56,550 nucleotides of DNA. Origin: Marinicella litoralis. GTDB taxonomy: Bacteria; Pseudomonadota; Gammaproteobacteria; Xanthomonadales; Marinicellaceae. A model generated the notes under the pieces. That model did no database searches and was not told the DNA's origin. It was given only the letters and a program-made list of their open reading frames with translations. A program made the translations under genes and the position numbers. The number at the start of each line of letters is the position of its first letter. Within the stretch, counting starts at the first letter, position 1. Below, one piece after another: positions 35,352-44,011 of this stretch. Location: assembly GCF_002591915.1 (NCBI RefSeq), contig NZ_NIHB01000004.1, positions 22,678-79,227 on the forward strand, read 5' to 3'.

Positions 35352-37169
35352 TTAGGCTTCGCGGCTGGCGCGTTTTCTTTCATGCTCGAGCAGATGTCTT
35401 TTTCTGATTCTGATTTCATCTGGTGTCACTTCAACCAACTCGTCATCCTCAATAAACTCCATTGATTGTTCCAAGGTCATGGTGATGGGCGTAACCAAGT
35501 TAATCGCATCGTCTTTTCCAGAAGCCCGTACATTGGTTAATTGTTTACCTTTCAGTGCATTAACCGTTAAGTCATTGTCACGTGAGTGGATGCCAACAAT
35601 TTGACCTTCATAAACATCGACATTGGCATTGATTAACATGCGACCACGTTCTTGTAAGTTCCACAAAGCAAAACCAAGGGCTTTACCCGTTCCATTGGCA
35701 ATCAACACCCCATTTTTTCGGGTGCGTTCAATGGTGTTTAATTTACGTCCGTAATGATCAAATACATGTGTCAGGATGCCTGAACCTGAAGTGGTTGTTT
35801 TGAACTCAGACTGGTATCCAATCAAGCCTCGGGCTGGGATAACAAACGTCAAACGAACACGACCTGTGGCGTCTGGCACAATGTCTTTGACTTCTGCCCT
35901 GCGACCCAATAATTGTTCCATCACTGAACCTTGGTGTTCTTGTTCGATGTCTACCACCAAATCTTCATAAGGCTCACAAAGCTCGCCATCAATTTCACGG
36001 AAAATAACTTGTGGTCGAGAAATGGCTAACTCAAACCCTTCACGACGCATGGTTTCAATCAACACAGACAAATGCAATTCGCCGCGACCTGATACCTTGA
36101 ATTGATCAGAGTTTTCAGTTTCTTCAACACGCAATGCCACGTTGTATGTGGTTTCACGTTCCAAACGGTCTCTGATTTGACGTGAAGTCAGGAACTTACC
36201 GCTCTTACCCGCAAAAGGTGAATCATTGACACAAAACAACATCGAAATGGTTGGCTCATCAACCGTTAATGGTGGTAAAGCTTCAACATGATCGCGATGA
36301 CACAATGTGTCAGAAATGCCAATGTTATCGATGCCTGACATGGCAACAATGTCGCCAGCAGATGCTTCCTTGACCTCAACCCTTTCCAGGCCTTTGAATC
36401 CAAATATCTTTAAAATCCGACCATTTCTGGTTTTGCCTTCTGAGTCAATCACTGCCACTGGGGTATTGGTTTTGACTGTCCCTTTTTTAATTCGACCGAT
36501 GCCAATCAATCCCAAAAAGCTGTTGTAATCCAAGGTTGAAATTTGCATTTGGAAAGGTGCTTCCACGTCGACATCTGGCGGGCTAACTTTTTGCGTGATG
36601 GTTTCAAACAGAGGACGCATGTCGCCTTCACGGTTTTCATCATCTTCTGAAGCATAGCCATTGATGGCTGATGCATAAATAATCGGAAAGTCCAATTGCT
36701 CATCAGTGGCGCCCAGTGAGTCAAACAAATCAAAAGTTTGATCAATTACCCATTGGATGCGAGCACCGTCACGGTCAACTTTATTGACCACAACTACAGG
36801 GGTGAAACCCATTTCAAAGGCTTTGGAAGTCACAAAACGAGTTTGTGGCATTGGGCCATCAACCGCATCTACCAATAAAAGCACAGAATCAACCATACTT
36901 AAAACGCGTTCTACTTCACCACCAAAGTCGGCATGGCCAGGGGTATCAACGATGTTGATTTTATAGCCTTCCCATTCGATAGATGTGTTTTTAGATAAAA
37001 TCGTGATGCCACGTTCTTTCTCTAAATCGTTGGAGTCCATTAACCTGCTTGGATCTTCAGCGCGTTCGTCAAATGTACCTGACTGTTTGAGTAATTCATC
37101 AACCAAGGTGGTTTTACCATGATCAACGTGTGCAATGATTGCGATGTTTCTGATTTTATCTGTGGACAT
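35352..37169 (-). CDS. typA: Ribosome-associated GTPase TypA/BipA
   Basis: 605 residues. GTPase motifs: [10 protein letters not shown] (P-loop, 13-22), R-G-I-T-I-L (G2), [14 protein letters not shown] (G3), N-K-V-D-R (G4). EF-G-like domains follow, with the BipA-specific C-terminal domain ([15 protein letters not shown]). It ends in a basic tail. BipA assists ribosome assembly and translation under stress. It is divergent from htpX with a 207-base gap. Confidence 0.97.
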   Translation of the reverse strand: MSTDKIRNIAIIAHVDHGKTTLVDELLKQSGTFDERAEDPSRLMDSNDLEKERGITILSKNTSIEWEGYKINIVDTPGHADFGGEVERVLSMVDSVLLLVDAVDGPMPQTRFVTSKAFEMGFTPVVVVNKVDRDGARIQWVIDQTFDLFDSLGATDEQLDFPIIYASAINGYASEDDENREGDMRPLFETITQKVSPPDVDVEAPFQMQISTLDYNSFLGLIGIGRIKKGTVKTNTPVAVIDSEGKTRNGRILKIFGFKGLERVEVKEASAGDIVAMSGIDNIGISDTLCHRDHVEALPPLTVDEPTISMLFCVNDSPFAGKSGKFLTSRQIRDRLERETTYNVALRVEETENSDQFKVSGRGELHLSVLIETMRREGFELAISRPQVIFREIDGELCEPYEDLVVDIEQEHQGSVMEQLLGRRAEVKDIVPDATGRVRLTFVIPARGLIGYQSEFKTTTSGSGILTHVFDHYGRKLNTIERTRKNGVLIANGTGKALGFALWNLQERGRMLINANVDVYEGQIVGIHSRDNDLTVNALKGKQLTNVRASGKDDAINLVTPITMTLEQSMEFIEDDELVEVTPDEIRIRKRHLLEHERKRASREA

Positions 37170-37376
37170 GAAAAGTACTGCCGGTGCTTTAAAAGCCGCG
37201 CATTATAGCGTAATAGCACCAATAAATCGTTTAAAACTGGCGGATAAAAGGTTAAATATAGTGATATTTGCTGGTATATGACCTTCAGCAGGCTTGTGGT
37301 TTGAATTTTTGAACCTATTTCTTGCTTACCAATCTAAAGGTTTAGATTTTTAATATATTGATATTTGGATGAAAAA

Positions 37377-38279
37377 ATGAAAAGAGTATTTCTGTTTATG
37401 GCAACTAACATAGCCATTCTGGCGGTTATTTCAGTGGTAATGCGGGTATTTGGCTTTGATCACTATTTAACTGAAAATGGATTGGATTATCAAGCTTTGG
37501 CAGTTTTTTCATTGCTTTGGGGCTCCGTGGGTTCATTCATTTCATTGGCCATTTCAAAATGGATGGCAAAAAAATCCATGGGTGTTCAAGTGATTGAACA
37601 TGCCAGCAATGCCGATGAACAGTGGTTGCTTGATACCGTCAGGCGACAGGCGCAAGATGCAGGTATAGGTATGCCTGAAGTGGGTATATTCCAATCGCCC
37701 AGTCCCAATGCTTTTGCCACCGGCATGAAGAAAAATGATGCTTTGGTAGCAGTCAGTACTGGCTTGTTACAAACCATGGATAAAGGTGAAGTTGAAGCTG
37801 TATTAGGCCATGAAGTGGCACATGTGGCCAATGGTGATATGGTAACCATGGCATTGATACAAGGTGTGTTGAATGCTTTTGTAATTTTCTTTTCCCGCAT
37901 TATTGGGTATGCCATCGCGGCCGCATCCAGAGACAGTCGAGGAGGTGGTTATACCATGGGTTCTTTTATTGGAACCATGATTGCTCAAGTTGTGTTGGGA
38001 TTTTTGGCCGCCATCATCGTTAATTCCTTTTCAAGGTGGCGTGAATTTCATGCCGATCAAGGTGGTGCGAAATTGGCAGGGAGCCAAAATATGATCAACG
38101 CATTGAAAGCCTTACAACGCAGCTCACGAACTGAAAAGTTAGAGGGTGAGTTTGCAGCCTTCGGAATCTCAGGTGGTAAGGCCACATTGGCCAAATTGTT
38201 TTCTACCCATCCACCGTTAGAAGATCGCATTGCTGCTTTGGAAAAAGCACAATTTTCAAACAACAATGTAATCAGCTAA
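37377..38279 (+). CDS. htpX: Membrane zinc protease HtpX
   Basis: About 300 residues. Helices near 3-24 and 35-60, then the M48 catalytic motif V-L-G-H-E-V-A-H-V-A-N-G-D-M, two further helices (about 155-215), and the third zinc ligand region R-E-F-H-A-D-Q-G-G-A. C-terminal S-T-H-P-P-L-E-D-R-I-A-A-L is typical. HtpX degrades misfolded inner-membrane proteins. The frame is open to a TTG at 37365, but the ATG at 37377 (M-K-R-V-F-L-F-M-A-T-N) matches the family. Confidence 0.96.
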   Translation: MKRVFLFMATNIAILAVISVVMRVFGFDHYLTENGLDYQALAVFSLLWGSVGSFISLAISKWMAKKSMGVQVIEHASNADEQWLLDTVRRQAQDAGIGMPEVGIFQSPSPNAFATGMKKNDALVAVSTGLLQTMDKGEVEAVLGHEVAHVANGDMVTMALIQGVLNAFVIFFSRIIGYAIAAASRDSRGGGYTMGSFIGTMIAQVVLGFLAAIIVNSFSRWREFHADQGGAKLAGSQNMINALKALQRSSRTEKLEGEFAAFGISGGKATLAKLFSTHPPLEDRIAALEKAQFSNNNVIS

Positions 38280-38293
38280 AAACCACTGGATTT

Positions 38294-38324
38294 TATATAG
38301 CCAGCTGAACGTGCTGGCTATATA
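38294..38324. terminator. Perfect 12-bp hairpin after htpX
   Basis: TATATAGCCAGC (38294-38305) pairs with 38313-38324 around a 7-base loop, 14 bases after the htpX stop. There is no T-run, so it may act as a weak terminator or transcript-end stabiliser. Confidence 0.5.
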
Positions 38325-38412
38325 TCCTGTGTTTGGATAGTAGGGTGCCAAGCCAGACAACTCATTGAAAAGCACTGATTGAAACACACATTAAAATTAT
38401 CAAGGCCAGTCA

Positions 38413-40569
38413 TTAAGTGCCTGCCTGTTCAAATGAATTTTTAAATATCACATCTGATATGGTTCGGCTGATGGTAATCAACTCACCTGCAGAAGTATCA
38501 ATACCCCCATTGTCAGTGCCACCATCGTCAACCAGTTGAATCATTAGAGTGACCTGTCCTTCAGCCTGATCTGATAAATCAAAACTCAAGGTGCCGGTAC
38601 TGGCATCAACAAAGGGTTCAACCGTAAAAAAGCTGGCATCACCTTCAATGTAAGAAATGATGAATGACAGTTGTTGGTCGGCTTCATTGTCAGCACCTGA
38701 ATACATGTTGATGGCCCAGTCTTCATAAGTGACGTATGGAGTGCTATCAGCAAAACTGAAATGGGAAAATCCCTCCAGTAGAAAAGAAGGGGCGTCATTG
38801 ACCGGTAAAACGATGACAGTGAATGCTGCAGTATCGTGGTTGTAACGGTCCGAAATTTGATAACTTGTTGTTGCTGTCCCGAATTCATTGCTGCCTGGTG
38901 TGTAAGTAAAGCCACCATCTACCATTAAATTTAAGTTGCCAGCATCGGTCATATCGATGGAATCTGGCACAAAACTACCAGCCGTCAGTACCCACAAAGA
39001 ATCGTTATCTAAGTCATTGACCAGCAAGCCATTGTCGTTGTCATCCGCGGGTGTGAAATTGCCATCCACATCATCAGCAATCAAGGAAAAGTCTTCCAAC
39101 ACAACATAAGTGTCTGGAATTGCATTGGGTGCTGGATTGTCACTGATGGCCCCATCTTCATAAGCGCCAATGTCACAGCCGTCAACAAAATCAGTCACGG
39201 TTTTGTTGTCAATGATGCGTGAGGCTTGAAGTTCGTTTTTATGGCCTCTTTGATCAGTCGTTGCATTGCCGCATTTCCCTTGGTCAATCAATGGCGAACC
39301 TGGTCGAATGGCTCTGGTCAAGGTTGGCCCTCCGTTATCTGCCAATAAATCAAGGTTTGGCCCACCTGCTGCAGGTACCACAAAATCATCATTGACATTG
39401 GGCGAACCGAACGGAAATGTGCCTGATATACCTTGATTGCCATTGATGTAATTGTGTCCAATGGTATTGAAGTTGCCCGATAAATTTGGGCGGCTACTGA
39501 CTGAGTTATCGCGATTGCGTGCAATCACATTGTTGAATACATTAACCAAATCGCTGGTGGATGAAAAAATACCACCACCAGCGTCACTGGTGTCTGAAAA
39601 GTTGGCATCGGCTGTGTTGTTGGTGATGGTGTTGTGCTTGATGTCAACCAGTGAATAATCGGCAGGAAACCCAGGTCCGCCTATGGAAATGGCTCCACCC
39701 ACACCATAGGCTTGGTTGGAATCAAATGTAGAACTGTCAATGGTCAATGTAGACGTGGCTAAAGATGTGGATGAAAGCATCCATATAGCACCGCCAATGC
39801 CATCTCCAGTTGGCTGAGGGGCCGTGAGGTTCCTGGCTTGGTTGCCAGTGAAGGTGGAATGACTGATGATGACGTCTTGATAAGCAGCAATAAAGATGGC
39901 ACCACCACCTCCAGTGTTGCCGTTAATTTGTACTTCAGACCCAATCGTCCAATTATCAATGAATTCACTGTGGGTAATGGTGGTCAGGTTATTACTCGAA
40001 CCACCATAGCCAATGGTCATAGCCCCACCAGCGTATTCGGCATTGTTGTTGACAAATCTGGATCGCTCAATCAATAAGCTTGATTCCGCCAAAGACACCA
40101 TCATGGCACCACCTGTATTGTCGGGAATGTTGCCTATACCTGCGTACCCACCGGCGATGGTTATGTCCGAAATGGTGTGCGTTTGATTGAGCTTGGGTAC
40201 AATCTCAATCAAACGATCAGAGGCAATTCCAGTCAAAGTTAATAAATCTTTGTGCGGACCTGATATATGCAGTGACTCAGAAATAAACACAGCCGATTCA
40301 ATGGCCAAGGTAGCGGGTAACATTTCAGGGGTAAATAAGATTTGGTCAACCACTGGGCTGGGATCACCAGCTGAACACTCACCAGCCGTGTTGCCTGAGG
40401 ATATATTGTTTTCACTGGCCTCGATGGCTTCAAGAAAAGTACATCTGCCATCATCCTGAAAAGGATTGGTTGTTTGATCAGTGTTGACCCAAATTTCGGC
40501 GGCTTGCACGCTCAGTGACATGGTGCATAGCAACAGTGATATGCGGGTTGTTTTTAGTTCATTGATCAT
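38413..40569 (-). CDS. Secreted parallel beta-helix protein (choice-of-anchor Q / CSLREA-like)
   Basis: 718 residues. Signal peptide 1-23 (ends VQAAE). The start of the mature protein has R-C-T-F-L-E-A-I-E-A-S and G-E-C-S-A-G-D, a CSLREA-like entry to a right-handed beta helix (about 100-390) with repeated N-N-T, G-G-A and I-S-H-S-T-F-T-G-N-type rungs. P-G-S-P-L-I-D-Q-G-K-C marks its end. Residues about 470-690 hold cadherin-like repeats (V-L-P-V-N-D-A-P-S-F). The tail is S-D-V-I-F-K-N-S-F-E-Q-A-G-T. A strong ribosome-binding site (GGAGAGGA) precedes the ATG. Divergent from the next gene with a shared inverted repeat between. Confidence 0.82.
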   Translation of the reverse strand: MINELKTTRISLLLCTMSLSVQAAEIWVNTDQTTNPFQDDGRCTFLEAIEASENNISSGNTAGECSAGDPSPVVDQILFTPEMLPATLAIESAVFISESLHISGPHKDLLTLTGIASDRLIEIVPKLNQTHTISDITIAGGYAGIGNIPDNTGGAMMVSLAESSLLIERSRFVNNNAEYAGGAMTIGYGGSSNNLTTITHSEFIDNWTIGSEVQINGNTGGGGAIFIAAYQDVIISHSTFTGNQARNLTAPQPTGDGIGGAIWMLSSTSLATSTLTIDSSTFDSNQAYGVGGAISIGGPGFPADYSLVDIKHNTITNNTADANFSDTSDAGGGIFSSTSDLVNVFNNVIARNRDNSVSSRPNLSGNFNTIGHNYINGNQGISGTFPFGSPNVNDDFVVPAAGGPNLDLLADNGGPTLTRAIRPGSPLIDQGKCGNATTDQRGHKNELQASRIIDNKTVTDFVDGCDIGAYEDGAISDNPAPNAIPDTYVVLEDFSLIADDVDGNFTPADDNDNGLLVNDLDNDSLWVLTAGSFVPDSIDMTDAGNLNLMVDGGFTYTPGSNEFGTATTSYQISDRYNHDTAAFTVIVLPVNDAPSFLLEGFSHFSFADSTPYVTYEDWAINMYSGADNEADQQLSFIISYIEGDASFFTVEPFVDASTGTLSFDLSDQAEGQVTLMIQLVDDGGTDNGGIDTSAGELITISRTISDVIFKNSFEQAGT

Positions 40570-40634
40570 AGTCCTCTCCAGCTTTTAATTTGATGTTCAA
40601 AGCATAACTTGTGGCTATTAATCAATCCTTTGCC

Positions 40635-40704
40635 AACCCTGATTTAATCCTGAATTCTTTAAAAAATGGATCCTGATTGACAAACTCAGAATTAAATCAG
40701 GGTT
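40635..40704. promoter_or_regulatory. Inverted repeat between two divergent secreted-protein genes
   Basis: AACCCTGATTTAAT (40635-40648) and its perfect complement (40691-40704) are separated by 42 bases in the 200-base gap between the beta-helix gene and the WD40-like gene. A TTGACA word lies between the arms (40677-40682). The spacing, just over six helical turns centre to centre (56 bases), suits two dimers or a loop. Function is inferred. Confidence 0.5.
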
Positions 40705-40769
40705 TGGTCAGTTTATTGTTTTCACAACAACTTAAGCTTTTAGTCATTCTCTAAACTGGAAGTGTAATT

Positions 40770-43538
40770 ATGAAAATAGCAACGGTATTGGTGTTGGTTT
40801 TATCTTGGTCACATGTGTTTTCTCAAGCCTTAACTTGGCTGTCTAAACCGCAACATGAAATGGGTATGGTGGCAAATTCTGATGTTTTTGATCAAAAGGT
40901 TTCAGCCAATGGCAGGTATCTGACATTTGTCAGCGACGCAGGTAACTTGGTTGTTGGTGATGGTAATTATAGCGATGATTTGTTCCTAAAAGATCTGGTC
41001 AGTGGTCAAATCTTACGGGTGTCAGAAACCAGTAATGGCAGTGAAATAGATACCAGCAAAATTTATCATTTCAGCCGAGCCAGTGATGATGGACGTTATG
41101 TGTCATTTACTTCAGATGCTGATAATTTACCCATGGCCAATGGTGGGCCCATCGTGTATTTAAAAGATTTGCAAACTGGGGTTTTGGTGGCTGACAGCGT
41201 AGACGCGTCAGGTCAAAATGTATTCAATGTTGAAGCTTATGTGGGTGCATTAGAGCAGTCAAGTGATGGTAGGTATTTGGCATTCACCAGTGATGCCAAT
41301 GTGGTCAATAATGCCGCGGAGACCAAGAATGTTTTTCGCAAAGACCGTGACAGTGGCAGCTATTTATTGGTCAGCATCAGTCACCAAGGGTCAGCAGCAG
41401 GTGGCGCTAGTTTAGAAGACATGTCATCCAATGGTCGATTCATCACTTTTCAAAGTGATGGACAAGTGGTGCCCAGCAGTCCCAATCCAGGATATGTTAC
41501 CAATTATTTGCGGGATATGAATTTTGGTACCACCGTTTTATATCACCGTGACACCAATCAAGTAGCAGTTACCGGAAGTTACTTAATCAGTGCAGTATCG
41601 AATCAGGGGACTGTGGCATTTTGCTCTTTTTCAGATGATTTGATTGCCAATGACAGCAATGGTCGAAGTGATGTTTTCATTTACGAAGCTGGAATCATCA
41701 GCAGAATCAGCCAAGATGTCAATCAAGGTCAAATCAATGATGCAGAATGTGAAATCTATTATATTAAACGCAATATAGAAATCAGTGATGATGGTCAATA
41801 TATCGGCTTTCTTCATGCTTCTGATGCATTGACTGCGGAAGACAATCAAGGGCGGGTTCAGGCCTATTGGTTCAATCGCAACAACAACCAAACCACGATG
41901 CTGTCAAAATCGGGTGCAGGCATGTCTGCTGATCAAGATGTGGTTGGCATCAGCATGTCTGGTGATGGTCAACGTATCAGTTTGCTGACAGCTGCCAACT
42001 CTTTGCCGCACCCCAGTCCCAACTATATTTATCAAAATCTATACTTATACAACCAGAATGTAGGGGGGCTGTCAGGCGTCAACTTGGCACAGGTTGCGGT
42101 CCAACATTTGCTCGCTGATACCAGTAAGCCGGTCATGTCTGCGGACATGTCTACCATCCTGTTTTCATCCAAAGCCCCCAATGCATCTGGTTTGAGTGAG
42201 GTGGATGACAGTACTCATTTATACAGCATCAATCGGAACACAGGAGAACAAGTTTTGCTGGTTAAACATATCAAGCCTGGCTCTCAAGACTTGTCTGATA
42301 ACGGACGTTACCTTACTTTTGTCAGCGATCGTTTTCAACCGAACTCATCAATAGAGATAGGGGTTGAATCTGTTTTTCTATACGACAGGCAAACCGATCA
42401 TTTTAGTCAGATTGCACCCGGAGATTCGCCGAAAGTGAATGACCATGGCTGGGTAGTATTTGAATCAACTGATGACAGTTTGAGCCCCATTGATGACAAC
42501 AATACCACAGACATATACCTGTATGAGCCAGTAAGCCAGAATTTAAGTTTGGTGACCCAAGCCCTGGCTGGTGACGCGGCCAATGCCTTAAGTTATTCAC
42601 CAGATATTGCTGGTGAAGGCGTTTCAACTTGGATTGTATTTATTTCATTTGCTGACAATCTAATTGCTGATGATGATGAAAATATCAGTGATGTGTTTAT
42701 GATTAACTGGCAACAAAGCCCAATCCAGAGGGTCACTGAAAATGCTTTGGGGGAAGGGCAAAATGCCGACAGTTACCAGGTGGCGATTTCTTCAAACACC
42801 CAGACCATAGCCTTGGCCTCATATGCACAAAATTTAACCAGTGATGTCCATCCTTATTTTTCATTGCAAGTATATGCCTATGACAGGATTAATAACCAGT
42901 TCACCCTGGTGACATTAGACCAGTCGGGAGATCCACACAATGAGAATAATTTTGTGAGCCACATTGGTTTATCTGCTTCTGGACGGTATATCAGTTACAA
43001 CACCTATGGTTATTTTGGTAACGACCCTGACGAAAACAACCTCAGCAGTGTCTATGTATATGATCAATTGTTGCAAACCAATCAACGCATATCTCAATTC
43101 TTGGATGGCACGGAATTGCCTTCAGGCAGTCATTATGGATACATACAAGTTGACGAAACGGTTTCTCCACACTTAATGTCTGTAGTATTCAGCAATCAAG
43201 GTGATTTGTTGAACCCACTACCTAACACCCAATACCAGCAAGTCATGTTGTTTCAACAAGGTGGCCCAGGTGTGGATTTAAGCATGCAAGTCAGTGGCTC
43301 AGGCTATGTATCTGGTAATTTGGGGTATTTTTGTCAGGCCAACTGTTCAAATACTTATGACTTAGGAACCACACTTAATTTGTTGGCTATTGCTGATGAT
43401 GGCGCTACATTTCAAGGTTGGAGTGGTGATGTTTGCCAGGATGCCAATCCAAGTTGTGAAGTGGTGATGGACCAAGCCAAAAACATGCAAGCGATCTTTA
43501 CCAGTAATGATGTTATTTTTAAACACGGTTTTGAATGA
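40770..43538 (+). CDS. Secreted TolB/WD40-like propeller protein with C-terminal repeat domain
   Basis: 922 residues. Signal peptide 1-18 (ends VFSQA). Many propeller blades of the PD40/TolB type repeat the pattern S-x-D-G-R-Y-(L/V)-x-F-x-S-D-A (e.g. S-D-D-G-R-Y-V-S-F-T-S-D-A near 108; S-D-G-R-Y-L-A-F-T-S-D-A near 167; D-N-G-R-Y-L-T-F-V-S-D near 510). Residues about 845-910 form a beta domain with paired cysteines (Y-F-C-Q-A-N-C; F-Q-G-W-S-G-D-V-C), like bacterial InlB-B-type repeats. Tail N-D-V-I-F-K-H-G-F-E. The stop overlaps the DUF3592 start by 4 bases. Confidence 0.82.
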   Translation: MKIATVLVLVLSWSHVFSQALTWLSKPQHEMGMVANSDVFDQKVSANGRYLTFVSDAGNLVVGDGNYSDDLFLKDLVSGQILRVSETSNGSEIDTSKIYHFSRASDDGRYVSFTSDADNLPMANGGPIVYLKDLQTGVLVADSVDASGQNVFNVEAYVGALEQSSDGRYLAFTSDANVVNNAAETKNVFRKDRDSGSYLLVSISHQGSAAGGASLEDMSSNGRFITFQSDGQVVPSSPNPGYVTNYLRDMNFGTTVLYHRDTNQVAVTGSYLISAVSNQGTVAFCSFSDDLIANDSNGRSDVFIYEAGIISRISQDVNQGQINDAECEIYYIKRNIEISDDGQYIGFLHASDALTAEDNQGRVQAYWFNRNNNQTTMLSKSGAGMSADQDVVGISMSGDGQRISLLTAANSLPHPSPNYIYQNLYLYNQNVGGLSGVNLAQVAVQHLLADTSKPVMSADMSTILFSSKAPNASGLSEVDDSTHLYSINRNTGEQVLLVKHIKPGSQDLSDNGRYLTFVSDRFQPNSSIEIGVESVFLYDRQTDHFSQIAPGDSPKVNDHGWVVFESTDDSLSPIDDNNTTDIYLYEPVSQNLSLVTQALAGDAANALSYSPDIAGEGVSTWIVFISFADNLIADDDENISDVFMINWQQSPIQRVTENALGEGQNADSYQVAISSNTQTIALASYAQNLTSDVHPYFSLQVYAYDRINNQFTLVTLDQSGDPHNENNFVSHIGLSASGRYISYNTYGYFGNDPDENNLSSVYVYDQLLQTNQRISQFLDGTELPSGSHYGYIQVDETVSPHLMSVVFSNQGDLLNPLPNTQYQQVMLFQQGGPGVDLSMQVSGSGYVSGNLGYFCQANCSNTYDLGTTLNLLAIADDGATFQGWSGDVCQDANPSCEVVMDQAKNMQAIFTSNDVIFKHGFE

Positions 43539-44011
43539 AAAACAAATGGGCCAATGGTTGGTTGATAGTAAGCCATTGGCTGTTGTTGTTATTTATGTTG
43601 ATGTATCTGTTGGGGATCAATGTCCAAGCTCCCCAACTAGATTGGACTTCAGTTTCGGCGCAAATCATTGATGCTGAGGTGATCAGGAAGTATCAAAAAG
43701 CCGAAACACCCGAAAATAGTGATGTTCTGATTCAATTGGTTTATCGTTACATGTGGGACAATCGAGAATATGTGAACCGTGGGTTGGTTAGGCCCTCACA
43801 AGTCATCCCTGCCCATGGAGTACTGACCACATTAGAAACCAAGCAGTTGCTGTTATCAGAATGGTTGAAGCCAGGCACAGATATAGAACTATGGGTCAAT
43901 CCTGAGCACCCATCCCAAGCCATGGTTGCTTGGCACGTTAGCAATCAAGCTGTCTGGTGGTTGCTTTTGTTTTGGGCTTTATTGATGTTGTGGTTCATCA
44001 ACAGCCGATGA
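43535..44011 (+). CDS. DUF3592-like membrane protein
   Basis: 158 residues. Helix near 10-30, a soluble middle with W-T-S-V-S-A-Q-I-I-D-A-E-V (38-50), Y-R-Y-M-W-D-N-R-E-Y and W-V-N-P-E-H-P-S-Q-A-M-V, then a C-terminal helix (137-156). This is the DUF3592 layout, function unknown. Coupled by ATGA to the propeller gene. Its 3' end overlaps the convergent regulator gene by 33 bases. Confidence 0.78.
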   Translation: MKNKWANGWLIVSHWLLLLFMLMYLLGINVQAPQLDWTSVSAQIIDAEVIRKYQKAETPENSDVLIQLVYRYMWDNREYVNRGLVRPSQVIPAHGVLTTLETKQLLLSEWLKPGTDIELWVNPEHPSQAMVAWHVSNQAVWWLLLFWALLMLWFINSR

